DNA of 50,730 nt from Actinomycetes bacterium (GTDB taxonomy: Bacteria > Actinomycetota > Acidimicrobiia > Acidimicrobiales > RAAP-2): contig JAJYWF010000005.1 of NCBI GenBank assembly GCA_021791635.1, forward strand, positions 1-50,730, read 5' to 3'. Numbering within the stretch: position 1 is the first letter of the stretch; each line of letters starts with the position of its first letter. Positions 42,493-50,730 of the stretch are shown in pieces. Below the pieces are notes generated by a model. It saw only the letters and a program-made list of their open reading frames with translations. It did no database searches and was not told the origin of the DNA. Made by a program: the position numbers and the translations under genes.

Positions 42493-43635
42493 GTGAAGCG
42501 CCACCTTCTGGTCACGAACGACTTCCCTCCCAAGGTGGGCGGGATCCAGAGCTATCTGTGGGAGCTGTGGAGCCGGCTCGACCCCGACTCCTTCGAGGTC
42601 CTCACCGCCACCTCGCATCCCGACGCTTCGGAGTTCGACGCCGAACAGGCTCGGCACGGTTTCCGGATCCAGCGGATTCCAGGGAAGACGCTGTACGTAC
42701 CGACGGCCGGATCTGTTCGGAGGGTCGCCACGATGGCGAAGGAGATGGGAGCTGGCCTCGTCGTCATCGACCCGGCGGTGCCGTTGGGGGTGATGGGTCC
42801 CTTTGTGGGTGTCCCGTTCGCCGTGGTTCTCCACGGTGCCGAGGTCACGGTGCCGGCCAGGATCCCCGTGTCGCGGACCGTCCTGTCCCAGGTGCTCGGG
42901 CATGCCAGGCTCGTCATCTCGGCCGGGGGATACCCAGCAGCAGAAGGGGCCCGGATCGCCGGTCGGCGAATGCCAGCGGTGGTCGAGATCCCCCCCGGGG
43001 TGGACTGCGAACGCTTCGCGCCGCTCGACGAACCGGCGCGTGCCGCGGCACGCCGGCGGCTTGGCCTTCCCGAGAGCGGCCTCCTCGTGGCCAGCGTGAG
43101 CCGCCTGGTTCCCCGCAAGGGGATGGACGTCCTCATCGAGGCCGTCCGACGGCTTCGCACGTCGTTCCCGGATCTGACGCTGGCGATCGCCGGGGGAGGT
43201 CGCCAGGAAGGCGAGCTGGCAGAGCAGGTTCGACGCTCGGGGGCCGGGATCCTGCTCGGGCGGATCGGGGAGCCTGAGAAGGCGATGTTGCTCGGAGCTG
43301 CAGACGTGTTCGCCATGGCGTGCCGGACCCGCTGGCTCGGGCTCGAGCAGGAGGGGTTCGGCATCGTGTTCATGGAGGCGGCCGCCAGCGGTGTCCCCCA
43401 GGTGGCCGGCACAAGCGGTGGTGCTGCAGAGGCGGTGGAGGACGGGGAGACCGGGGTGGTCGTGCGTCGTCCGGGTGATCCCGGAGCCGTGGCCGAGGCG
43501 CTGCGAAAGCTCCTGGTGGATCCGGCCCTGCGGCGTCGGATGGGAGTCGCGGCGCGGCGCCGGGCTGTGGGATCCTTCGATTACGCCCGCCTCGCACCTA
43601 GGCTGGCAGAAGCCCTCTCGGAATACGGGGCGTGA
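42493..43635 (+). CDS. pimB: GT4 family glycosyltransferase, PimB'-like phosphatidylinositol mannoside mannosyltransferase
   Basis: This 380-residue GT-B glycosyltransferase opens with LVTNDFPPKVGGIQSYLWEL, very close to the start of mycobacterial PimB' (Rv2188c). It also has LHGAEVTVPAR, IPPGVDCERFAP, VSRLVPRKGMDVL and FAMACRTRWLGLEQEGFGI. The GT4 EX7E region and TSGGAAEAV are present. PimB' adds the second mannose to phosphatidylinositol monomannoside at the inner membrane, using GDP-mannose. The exact acceptor here is inferred from family similarity. Start is GTG 42493. A SRPBCC gene follows, as in mycobacteria. Confidence 0.82.
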   Translation: MKRHLLVTNDFPPKVGGIQSYLWELWSRLDPDSFEVLTATSHPDASEFDAEQARHGFRIQRIPGKTLYVPTAGSVRRVATMAKEMGAGLVVIDPAVPLGVMGPFVGVPFAVVLHGAEVTVPARIPVSRTVLSQVLGHARLVISAGGYPAAEGARIAGRRMPAVVEIPPGVDCERFAPLDEPARAAARRRLGLPESGLLVASVSRLVPRKGMDVLIEAVRRLRTSFPDLTLAIAGGGRQEGELAEQVRRSGAGILLGRIGEPEKAMLLGAADVFAMACRTRWLGLEQEGFGIVFMEAAASGVPQVAGTSGGAAEAVEDGETGVVVRRPGDPGAVAEALRKLLVDPALRRRMGVAARRRAVGSFDYARLAPRLAEALSEYGA

Positions 43636-43756
43636 AGGGATTCGGCTGCAGTCGCTCTGGCGGTCCGGCCTAGGGTGAGCCGTCACCTACAGGGACTGGC
43701 CCCGACCCCGATGGGGGGCGAAGGGCGCCGGGCGCAACTGGATGGAGGAGGACCAG

Positions 43757-44196
43757 GTGCCGGAGCAGGCAACGGAACACACGAGCGTGGCGGCACCGCC
43801 CGAGCGGTGCTTCGCCGTGGTCGCCGACATTGAGCGCTATCCGGAGTGGGCGGCCGACATCAAGGAAGTGACGGTGCACGAGCGCGATGGCGAGGGCCGA
43901 CCGCTCCTGGTCACGTTCAGAGCGGCCGCGTTCGGGCGGAGCACCAGCTACACCCTCTCCTACGACTACTCCGAAGCACCGCGCGTACTGGCTTGGAAGC
44001 TCACCAAAGGTGACATCACGGCCAAGCTCGACGGGAGCTACGTGTTCGACGGAGCCGACGGGGGGGGGACCGATATCAGCTACCACCTCGATGTGGAGCT
44101 GCGCGTTCCCATCCCGGGCTTCATCAAGATGCGGGCCCAGAGTCGCATCATGACTACCGCCCTGCGCGACCTCAAGGCCCGGGTCGAGTCCTCGGT

Positions 44197-44200
<4 letters not shown>
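43757..44200 (+). CDS. SRPBCC (polyketide cyclase/START-like) family protein
   Basis: This 147-residue helix-grip protein has ERCFAVVADIERYPEWAADIKEV, SYTLSYDYSEAPRVLAWKL and a long C-terminal helix, FIKMRAQSRIMTTAL. The fold binds hydrophobic ligands, and no catalytic residues can be named. GTG 43757 is chosen because GGAGGAGG lies about 7 bases upstream; ATG 43742 overlaps that site. In mycobacteria a similar protein (Rv2185c) lies close to pimB', so the association looks conserved. Its stop overlaps the next start in GTGA. Confidence 0.82.
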
Positions 44201-45440
<1,240 letters not shown>

Positions 45441-45444
<4 letters not shown>

Positions 45445-46214
45445 TCACTTCTTCGACCTCACCCCGGGAACGCGCTCGCACCGGCGTCATCCTCCCCACC
45501 TTCCGGGACGAGGCCGTCACTGCCCTCGAGGTGGCGCACCGGGCCGAGGCCGCCGGCGTCGACGGCGTGTTCTGCTACGACCATCTCTGGCCCATGGGCC
45601 AGCCCGACCGACCGGCCCTCGCACCCTTCCCGATCCTGGCCGCAGTGGCCGCGACCACCGAGCAGATCGTCGTGGGGACCCTCGTGGCCCGGGTCGGGCT
45701 GGTCCCCGACGAGGTCCTCCTGGCCGAGATCGACACGCTGAGGACCCTGGCTCCCGGGCGGGTGGTCATCGCTCTCGGCACCGGCGACCACCTGAGCGCT
45801 CGGGAGAACCTTGCCTACGGCATCCCGTTCGCTCCGGCCGACGAGCGCCGTGGAGCCCTGCACCGTGTCGCCCGGGCCGTGAGCGACCGCGGCGTGCCGG
45901 TCTGGATCGGGGCTGGATCGCCGGCGACCAATGCTGTGGCCGAAGACCTCGGCGTGGCCTTGAACCTCTGGGATGCCGCACCCGAAAAAGTGGCAGCCCA
46001 GGCCGGCCGGACCGAAGTGACGTGGGCCGGGCCCGTTCCTGGTGGAGCGTCAGGTGGGGCCGCCGCGCCCGATGCAACTTCCACCGGCGCGGCGGCCATC
46101 ATCTCCTCGGTCCCTCGGCTTGTCGATGCCGGCGCGACGTGGGTGGTGTACGGATGGCCGGTGCCGATGGAGGCGCTCGTTCGCTCGGTCGGACGGCTCC
46201 CGGGCGAGCAGTAG
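45441..46214 (+). CDS. Luciferase-like monooxygenase (LLM) family oxidoreductase
   Basis: This protein of about 257 residues has the LLM TIM-barrel start TGVILPTFRDEAVTALEVAH, then VDGVFCYDHLWP, TTEQIVVGTLVARVG and PVWIGAGSPATNAV. Many actinobacterial members use F420; the cofactor here is not proven. It is shorter than the usual 290-340 residues, and a Gly/Ala/Ser-rich stretch replaces part of the C-terminal half. TTG 45441 overlaps the ROK stop (TTGA) and has GGAGG about 6 bases upstream; no ATG or GTG fits better. Confidence 0.78.
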
Positions 46215-46223
46215 CCTTAGGGG

Positions 46224-47483
46224 ATGGAGTTCCGCCGGATCAACGGCCTGCCGCCGTACGTGTTCGCCACGATCAACGACCTCAAGCTCGAGGCACGGCG
46301 AGCCGGCAAGGACGTGATCGACCTGGGGTTCGGCAACCCCGACCTCCCGTCGCCCGACGTGGCGGTGGAGAAGCTGGCCGAAGCCGCCCACAACCCGCGT
46401 AATCACCGCTACTCGGCGTCCAAGGGCATCCCGAAGCTGCGCCAGGCCATCAGCGCCCTCTACGCCCGCACGTTCGGGGTGGAGGTGGACCCCGAGACCG
46501 AGGTGGTGACCACTATCGGAGCCAAGGAGGGCCTCTCGCACCTCATGTGGGTGCTGGTGGGCCCCGGGGACACCGCCTTCGTGCCCTCCCCTTCCTACCC
46601 CATCCACATCTACGCGCCCCTGTTCGCGGGGGCGGACATCCGCCAGATCCCATTGCAGGGGCCGATGCCGACCGACGGCCCTAGCAGGGTCGGGGGTGCG
46701 GTAGGAAGCGGGGGTGCGGTCGGCGATGCCGGCGTGTCCGGACCCGGAGAGGCCTTCTTCGAGTCGCTCATGGAGAACTGGGAGTCCACGTGGCCCAAGC
46801 CCCGGGTGATCGTGCTCTCCTTCCCGCACAACCCGACGACGGCGTGCGTGGACTACGGCTTCATGGAACGTCTGGTGGGCTTCGCCCGCGAGCACGAGGT
46901 GGTCCTGGTGCACGATTTCGCCTACGCCGATATCGGCTTCGACGGCTACCGACCGCCGTCCATCCTCCAGGTCCCCGGGGCCAAGGACGTGGCGGTGGAG
47001 CTCTACACCATGACGAAGTCCTTCTCGATGGCCGGGTGGCGGGTCGGGTTCATGGTGGGCAACGCCGCCATCATCCAGGCCCTCACCAAGCTCAAGAGCT
47101 ATCTCGACTACGGGACGTTCCAGCCCATCCAGATCGCCGCCATCGTGGCCATGAACGAAGCGTCGGACTACCCGGCTCAGATCCGGGCCTGCTACGAGAC
47201 CCGTCGCAACGCTCTGTGCGACGGGCTGAACCGGATCGGCTGGGACGTGGTGCCGCCGAAGGGCACCATGTTCGTGTGGGCGCCGGTACCCGAGCCTTAC
47301 CGGGAGATGGGCTCGCTGGAGTTCTCGAAGCTACTGGTGCGCGAAGCCGAAGTGGCCACGTCGCCGGGGGTGGGGTTCGGCCCTGGGGGAGACGGCCACG
47401 TGCGTTTCGCCCTCATCGAGAACGAGCAGCGCACCTCCCAGGCGGTGCGGAACCTCCGCCGGGCCCTCACCAAGCTCGGTTGA
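46224..47483 (+). CDS. Class I/II aminotransferase, AlaC-like
   Basis: This 419-residue PLP aminotransferase of fold type I starts [18 protein letters not shown]. It contains [29 protein letters not shown] and [13 protein letters not shown], plus the PLP lysine in [15 protein letters not shown] and the carboxylate-binding Arg in HVRFALIEN. The closest known type is the alanine/glutamate aminotransferase AlaC. A Gly/Val-rich insertion (about residues 153-176, encoded by imperfect GGGGGTGCGGT repeats) is not expected in the family. It starts 9 bases after the LLM gene and ends the pimB'-to-aminotransferase run. Confidence 0.86.
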   Translation: MEFRRINGLPPYVFATINDLKLEARRAGKDVIDLGFGNPDLPSPDVAVEKLAEAAHNPRNHRYSASKGIPKLRQAISALYARTFGVEVDPETEVVTTIGAKEGLSHLMWVLVGPGDTAFVPSPSYPIHIYAPLFAGADIRQIPLQGPMPTDGPSRVGGAVGSGGAVGDAGVSGPGEAFFESLMENWESTWPKPRVIVLSFPHNPTTACVDYGFMERLVGFAREHEVVLVHDFAYADIGFDGYRPPSILQVPGAKDVAVELYTMTKSFSMAGWRVGFMVGNAAIIQALTKLKSYLDYGTFQPIQIAAIVAMNEASDYPAQIRACYETRRNALCDGLNRIGWDVVPPKGTMFVWAPVPEPYREMGSLEFSKLLVREAEVATSPGVGFGPGGDGHVRFALIENEQRTSQAVRNLRRALTKLG

Positions 47484-47534
47484 ACGGGACAAGACTGTAG
47501 GACGGTCTGAGATCGGGGCGCCCGTCGCCGGGAG

Positions 47535-47578
47535 CGGTCAGGGGCGCCCGGCCCCCTGAGCACGGTCAGGGGCGCCCG
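47535..47578. repeat. 16-bp direct repeat including the SMP-30 stop codon
   Basis: Identical 16-bp segments occupy 47535-47550 and 47563-47578. The second spans the SMP-30 stop at 47566-47568. The duplicated minus-strand TGA is 28 bases away in another frame. Confidence 0.75.
47538..47559. terminator. Possible bidirectional hairpin terminator
   Basis: A perfect 7-bp stem, TCAGGGG/CCCCTGA, with an 8-base loop lies between the convergent aminotransferase and SMP-30 genes. No T tract is present. Confidence 0.4.
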
Positions 47579-48444
47579 TCGCCGGGGACGTCGACCCGGC
47601 ACCGCTCGATGCGTCCGTTTCGCTCGGCCGCGGCCGGCCCCTCCTCACTCGTGGGACCCGTGATGCAGTAGAGGGTGCGCCGGTCCGCGCCGCCGAGCAT
47701 GCAGGCGAAACACAGCTGGGACGTGGCGACCCGGTCAAGTACCTCGCCCCCCTCGGCCACCCGGCGGCACTCGGGTCCGAGGGCGTTCGCCACCCAGATG
47801 GCGCCGTCGGCGTCCAGGCAGATCCCGTCGGGAGCGCAACCGTCCAGCGCTGCCCACTCCCTTCGATCGGTCAGCGTGCCGTCGTCGTGCACGGTGAAGG
47901 CCGTGAGCCGAAGAGCTAGGGACTCGGCCACCACGAGCGTCCGACCGTCGGGGAACAGGACCGTACCGTTCGGGAACGACAGATCGGGGGCAGCTTCGGA
48001 CGCCGTGCCGTCGGGATCGATCCGCACCAGCGAGGTGGTGCAGGGGGAGGCCTTACCGCCGTAGAAGGCGTACAGGTCGAACCCGAAGTTCCCCACGTAG
48101 GCCCGACCCACGTCGTCGACCACCATGTCGTTGCCATGGAACGTGGCCCACGGCTCCAGGCTGGCGTGGTGGACGAGGCTGCCGTCGGGCTCACGTCGCA
48201 GCACCTGGCGATCGACCATCGAGACCACGAGCAGACGACCGTCGGGAAGCCAGCCCAGGCCCGAGGGACGTCCGGAGACCTCAGCCTCCAACTGCCTCCC
48301 GCCCAGCTCGTCCACCGAGTACACGGCGTGGTCGAAGAAGTCCGAGTACCACAGCCGGCCGTCGTGCCAGCGGGGCCCCTCGCCGAAGTGCAGCCCCTCG
48401 AGGAACACCTCGGAGCGCCGGTCGTCGTCCACGGTCTCGGTCAT
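47566..48444 (-). CDS. SMP-30/gluconolactonase family protein
   Basis: About 292 residues of six-bladed propeller type. It has the metal Glu in EGLHFGEGPRW, then LWYSDFFDHAVY, the Asn region FHGNDMVVDDVGRAYVGN, FPNGTVLF and the catalytic Asp region CAPDGICLDADGAIWVAN. These are the usual divalent-metal and lactone-hydrolysis positions of SMP-30/LRE proteins. The substrate is unknown. ATG 48444 is chosen for GGAGGG about 7 bases upstream. It converges on the aminotransferase gene. Confidence 0.85.
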   Translation of the reverse strand: MTETVDDDRRSEVFLEGLHFGEGPRWHDGRLWYSDFFDHAVYSVDELGGRQLEAEVSGRPSGLGWLPDGRLLVVSMVDRQVLRREPDGSLVHHASLEPWATFHGNDMVVDDVGRAYVGNFGFDLYAFYGGKASPCTTSLVRIDPDGTASEAAPDLSFPNGTVLFPDGRTLVVAESLALRLTAFTVHDDGTLTDRREWAALDGCAPDGICLDADGAIWVANALGPECRRVAEGGEVLDRVATSQLCFACMLGGADRRTLYCITGPTSEEGPAAAERNGRIERCRVDVPGDGRP

Positions 48445-48588
48445 GGTCGTCCCTCCACCCTGCTTCCTCCCCAGGTCCCGTCTCGCCGGCCCCACCTCGC
48501 CGGCCCGCCCGGTTCCGACCACGCTATCGACCGGCGGGGCTCGAGGCGCTTTCCTCTCGAACGCCCTCGGACGGAGCTACGGTGGCCC

Positions 48589-49260
48589 GTGGCCTACTGG
48601 GCGCTCAAGGTGCTCCTCACGCCGATCTTCCACCTGCTGTGGAGGGTCAAGGTGGAAGGTCGCGAGCACGTCCCCGAGCACGGACCAGCGGTGCTGGCAG
48701 CGAACCACCAGTCGTTCTGCGACTCGTTCTTCTTGCCCCTGGTCGTCCGACGCAAGGTGACCTTCCTGGCCAAGGCCGAGTACTTCGACGTCTGGCGGAC
48801 GGCGTGGTTCTTCCGGGCGGCCGGGCAAATCCCCATCCGGCGTGGCGGGGGATCGGCCTCGGAGCGGGCGCTGGCCACGGCCCGCGAGGTGCTGTCCACG
48901 GGTCGCCTGTTGGGTCTCTACCCCGAGGGCACGCGGTCGGTGGACGGGAAGGTCCACCGTGGGCGGACCGGGGTGGCCGGTCTGTCAAGGGAGGTGGGCG
49001 TCCCGGTCATCCCCGTAGGGATCCTCGGCACCGAAGCGGTCCAGCCGGTGGGATCCAGGGTGATGCGTCCCTTCCACACTGTGATCATCCGTTTCGGGGC
49101 GCCGATGCAGATGACCCCGGCAGCCGATCCCGACGATCCCATGGCCGACCACGACCACTCCATCTGCCGGAAGTTCACCGACGATGTGATGAGGGAGATC
49201 GCCCGGCTGTCGGAGCGTGGGTACGTGGACGAGTACGTGCCCAAACGCGGCCACACCTGA
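48589..49260 (+). CDS. Lysophospholipid acyltransferase family protein (PlsC-like)
   Basis: This 223-residue acyltransferase has the HX4D motif in NHQSFCDSFF, the acceptor motif AAGQIPIRRGG, LYPEGTRSVDG and VIPVGILGT. It should transfer an acyl chain to a lysophosphatidate-like acceptor at the inner membrane, in the phospholipid synthesis pathway. In actinobacteria some relatives acylate mannosides or other lipids, so the acceptor is inferred. GTG 48589 is the earliest sensible start; the open frame before it is not conserved. Confidence 0.86.
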   Translation: MAYWALKVLLTPIFHLLWRVKVEGREHVPEHGPAVLAANHQSFCDSFFLPLVVRRKVTFLAKAEYFDVWRTAWFFRAAGQIPIRRGGGSASERALATAREVLSTGRLLGLYPEGTRSVDGKVHRGRTGVAGLSREVGVPVIPVGILGTEAVQPVGSRVMRPFHTVIIRFGAPMQMTPAADPDDPMADHDHSICRKFTDDVMREIARLSERGYVDEYVPKRGHT

Positions 49261-49273
49261 TCCGGCCGGCGTT

Positions 49274-49279
49274 TACGAT
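49274..49279 (+). promoter_or_regulatory. -10 element of a probable leaderless promoter
   Basis: TACGAT ends 6 bases before the ATG at 49286. This is the classic spacing for a transcript that starts at the A of the start codon. Confidence 0.5.
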
Positions 49280-49285
49280 GAGACG

Positions 49286-49552
49286 ATGCCCCGGTTCGTC
49301 GTCCGTATCGAGCTGACCGACCGGCCAGGGGCGTTGGGTCTGGTTGCCAGCCGGATCGGAGCTGTCGGTGGGGACATCGTGGCCGTCGACATTCTCGACC
49401 GGGCCGAGGGGAGAGCCGTCGACGAGTTCGTCATCGAGCTTTCGGGTCGCGAGCTCGTGGACCTGTTGCGAGACGAGATCCACGAGGTCGACGGTGCGGT
49501 GGTGCAGAGCGTCGTGGACATAGCGGTCGAGAGCTCGGCCGGGGACCGCTGA
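49286..49552 (+). CDS. ACT domain protein
   Basis: This 88-residue single ACT domain starts MPRFVVRIELTDRPGALGLV. It has RIGAVGGDIVAVDIL and DEFVIEL, the beta-alpha-beta pattern of small-molecule (often amino acid) sensing domains. There is no attached enzyme domain, so it may act as a regulatory subunit. A leaderless promoter is likely. It begins 25 bases after the PlsC-like gene. Confidence 0.82.
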   Translation: MPRFVVRIELTDRPGALGLVASRIGAVGGDIVAVDILDRAEGRAVDEFVIELSGRELVDLLRDEIHEVDGAVVQSVVDIAVESSAGDR

Positions 49553-49608
49553 CCCGTAAGGGGACCGGGCGCTCCCGAGTCACGGGTCCTCGGCAGCTCG
49601 GAGACTCG

Positions 49609-49625
49609 GAGGCTCGGGGAGCCTC
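49609..49625. terminator. Hairpin downstream of the ACT gene
   Basis: A perfect 7-bp stem, GAGGCTC/GAGCCTC, with a GGG loop lies in the 144-base gap after the ACT-domain gene, amid several CTCGG repeats. It could terminate transcription; there is no T tract. Confidence 0.4.
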
Positions 49626-49696
49626 GGGCCCTACCCGCCACTCCCGCCCGGCGTGCGCCGCGCCACCGGGCGGCGCGCGCTGAAGGGAGGTTGTCG

Positions 49697-50518
49697 ATGG
49701 AGATGGGGCTCTCGCACCTGGTGGATCCGGCGTCGATCGCCCACGTCGAGGACGCCCGAGCGTTCAACGCCGCCGCTCGACTGTCCGCTGCTGCCGAGGC
49801 GCCGCCCGACCTCTCTGTCCCGGGAGGACTGGAGGCGGCCCGGGGGCAGTTGAGCAGCAGGCCCCCCGATCCCCGGGCTCGAGTGCACGTCGCCGGTGCC
49901 GGAGGCCGAGAGGTCCCGGTCCGGGTGCTCACCCCCGAGAGGGGTGCAGCCCGGGGGGTCTACCTCCAGATCCACGGCGGAGGCTTCTACATGGACTCGG
50001 CGTCCCGGAGCGACGCTCGCAACGCGCTCCTGGCCGATGCCGTCGGGGTCGCGGTGGTGAGCGTCGACTACCGCCTGGCCCCCGAGCATCCCTGGCCTGC
50101 AGCACCCGACGACTGCGAGACCGCCGCCCTGTGGCTGGTCGAGCACGCCGGCGACCTGTTCGGGACGACCCGGCTGGTGATCGGAGGGGCGTCGGCCGGC
50201 GCCAACCTGGCCATGGTGACTCTGTTGCGGATGCGACTACGGATGCGACTTCGGAGCGGGGGCCTGCGGTCCCCGTTCCTCGGTGCCGCCCTGCAGTTTG
50301 GGGCCTACGATCTCAGCGGGCTGACGCCGGGTGGGAGGATCTACGCCGACGAGTGGTTCATCGGGGCCTACGCCGGCCACGTGGCGGACCGGACCGATCC
50401 CGACCTTTCGCCGATCTACGCGGATTTGAGAGGGTTGCCAACAGCTACCTTCGATATCACTGAACATCTACGAACATACGTAGTAGACTACGAGTATGAA
50501 GCTCTCCGAGTGGGCTGA
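49697..50518 (+). CDS. Alpha/beta hydrolase (HSL-type carboxylesterase), 3' end replaced by IS607 insertion
   Basis: About 250 native residues carry hormone-sensitive-lipase-type motifs: the oxyanion hole in IHGGGFYMDS, VVSVDYRLAPEHPWPAA and the nucleophile Ser in GGASAGANLAM. After DLSPIYADLRGLPTA the frame runs into low-GC sequence unrelated to the family and stops. The catalytic Asp and His regions are therefore lost and the product should be inactive. A small internal repeat (CGGATGCGACT twice) encodes LLRMRLRMRLR. ATG 49697 has GGGAGG about 6 bases upstream. Confidence 0.8.
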   Translation: MEMGLSHLVDPASIAHVEDARAFNAAARLSAAAEAPPDLSVPGGLEAARGQLSSRPPDPRARVHVAGAGGREVPVRVLTPERGAARGVYLQIHGGGFYMDSASRSDARNALLADAVGVAVVSVDYRLAPEHPWPAAPDDCETAALWLVEHAGDLFGTTRLVIGGASAGANLAMVTLLRMRLRMRLRSGGLRSPFLGAALQFGAYDLSGLTPGGRIYADEWFIGAYAGHVADRTDPDLSPIYADLRGLPTATFDITEHLRTYVVDYEYEALRVG

Positions 50519-50730
50519 GCAAGAAGGCGTGCACTACCAGACCGCATGGCGGTGGTTCCGGGACGGCCAGCTTCCTGTCCCGGCCACCAAGACGCCTTCG
50601 GGGACGATCCTCGTGGATGTACCACGCAGCGCTGGCAAACGAAACGAACGGGCGGTCGTCTACGCCCGAGTCTCCTCCCATGACCAACGATCCGACCTCG
50701 ACCGCCAGGTGGCACGAACGACTGCATGGG
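50445..50730 (+). mobile_element. Left end of an IS607-family insertion sequence (partial)
   Basis: Base composition drops sharply just where the esterase loses homology, about 50 bases before a recombinase start. The end contains short inverted repeats such as CTACG/CGTAG (near 50468-50484). IS607 elements lack terminal inverted repeats and make no target duplication, so the exact boundary cannot be fixed from one end. The element continues beyond the window, and an accessory tnpB could lie there. Confidence 0.75.
50496..50730 (+). CDS. tnpA: IS607-family serine recombinase TnpA (partial)
   Basis: The first 78 codons are present. An N-terminal MerR-like helix-turn-helix reads MKLSEWAEQEGVHYQTAWRW. 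Then comes the resolvase catalytic start AVVYARVSSHDQRSDLDRQV, in which the Ser of RVSS is the expected nucleophile. This N-terminal-HTH order is specific to IS607-type transposases. The rest lies outside the window. Confidence 0.9.
   Translation, partial: MKLSEWAEQEGVHYQTAWRWFRDGQLPVPATKTPSGTILVDVPRSAGKRNERAVVYARVSSHDQRSDLDRQVARTTAW

Overview
The window is high-GC DNA that most resembles a genomic segment of an actinobacterium, probably class Acidimicrobiia. The lineage clues are a PimB'-like mannosyltransferase next to a SRPBCC protein, a luciferase-like oxidoreductase, DUF2510 and SHOCT domains, frequent GTG/TTG starts with ATGA/GTGA/TTGA overlaps, leaderless-looking promoters, and a secreted CAP protein ending in the GYWLVA-type repeats common in that class. 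This taxonomic call is inference. I saw no rRNA, tRNA or CRISPR array.

Region 1 (1-22.8 kb) is mostly housekeeping. It holds a partial PLP decarboxylase, an EEP-family hydrolase, a coupled run of a PhzF-NUDIX fusion, a zinc-ribbon coiled coil, a histidine phosphatase and a DUF2889 protein, then a TetR/haloalkane dehalogenase pair and an aldo-keto reductase. A leftward run follows: cydD, cydC, a large SEC-C protein, a PIG-L deacetylase and an RDD membrane protein. After it come a DUF2510 zinc ribbon, a thiolase-like protein paired with a phosphodiesterase, a dienelactone hydrolase and a cell-wall amidase homologue.

Region 2 (22.8-41.1 kb) is the accessory, cell-surface part. It has a degenerate ApbE homologue, two unrecognised membrane or coiled-coil proteins, and a leftward three-gene operon. 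That operon encodes a giant protein of about 4110 residues, a 70-residue membrane protein coupled to it by ATGA, and a secreted CAP-domain protein. The giant protein has a signal peptide, eight SpaA-like domains, a class-E-like LAFTG anchor that is read through in frame, an Asp-box region, an ASH-like domain, many Ig-like domains with one large module duplicated, a Thr/Pro stalk and a second C-terminal membrane anchor. A PH/SHOCT membrane protein diverges from it.

Region 3 (41-50.7 kb) returns to core functions. It contains small Cys-rich proteins, a thioredoxin-like protein, the pimB'-SRPBCC-ROK kinase-luciferase-like-aminotransferase series, an SMP-30 protein, a PlsC-like acyltransferase, an ACT-domain protein and a carboxylesterase. 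The left end of an IS607-family element cuts the esterase at the window edge.

Two themes recur. Several conserved enzymes carry short in-frame simple-sequence expansions, most clearly seven GGGGTC units in the ROK kinase. Three genes have their stop-codon segment duplicated just downstream in shifted frames.
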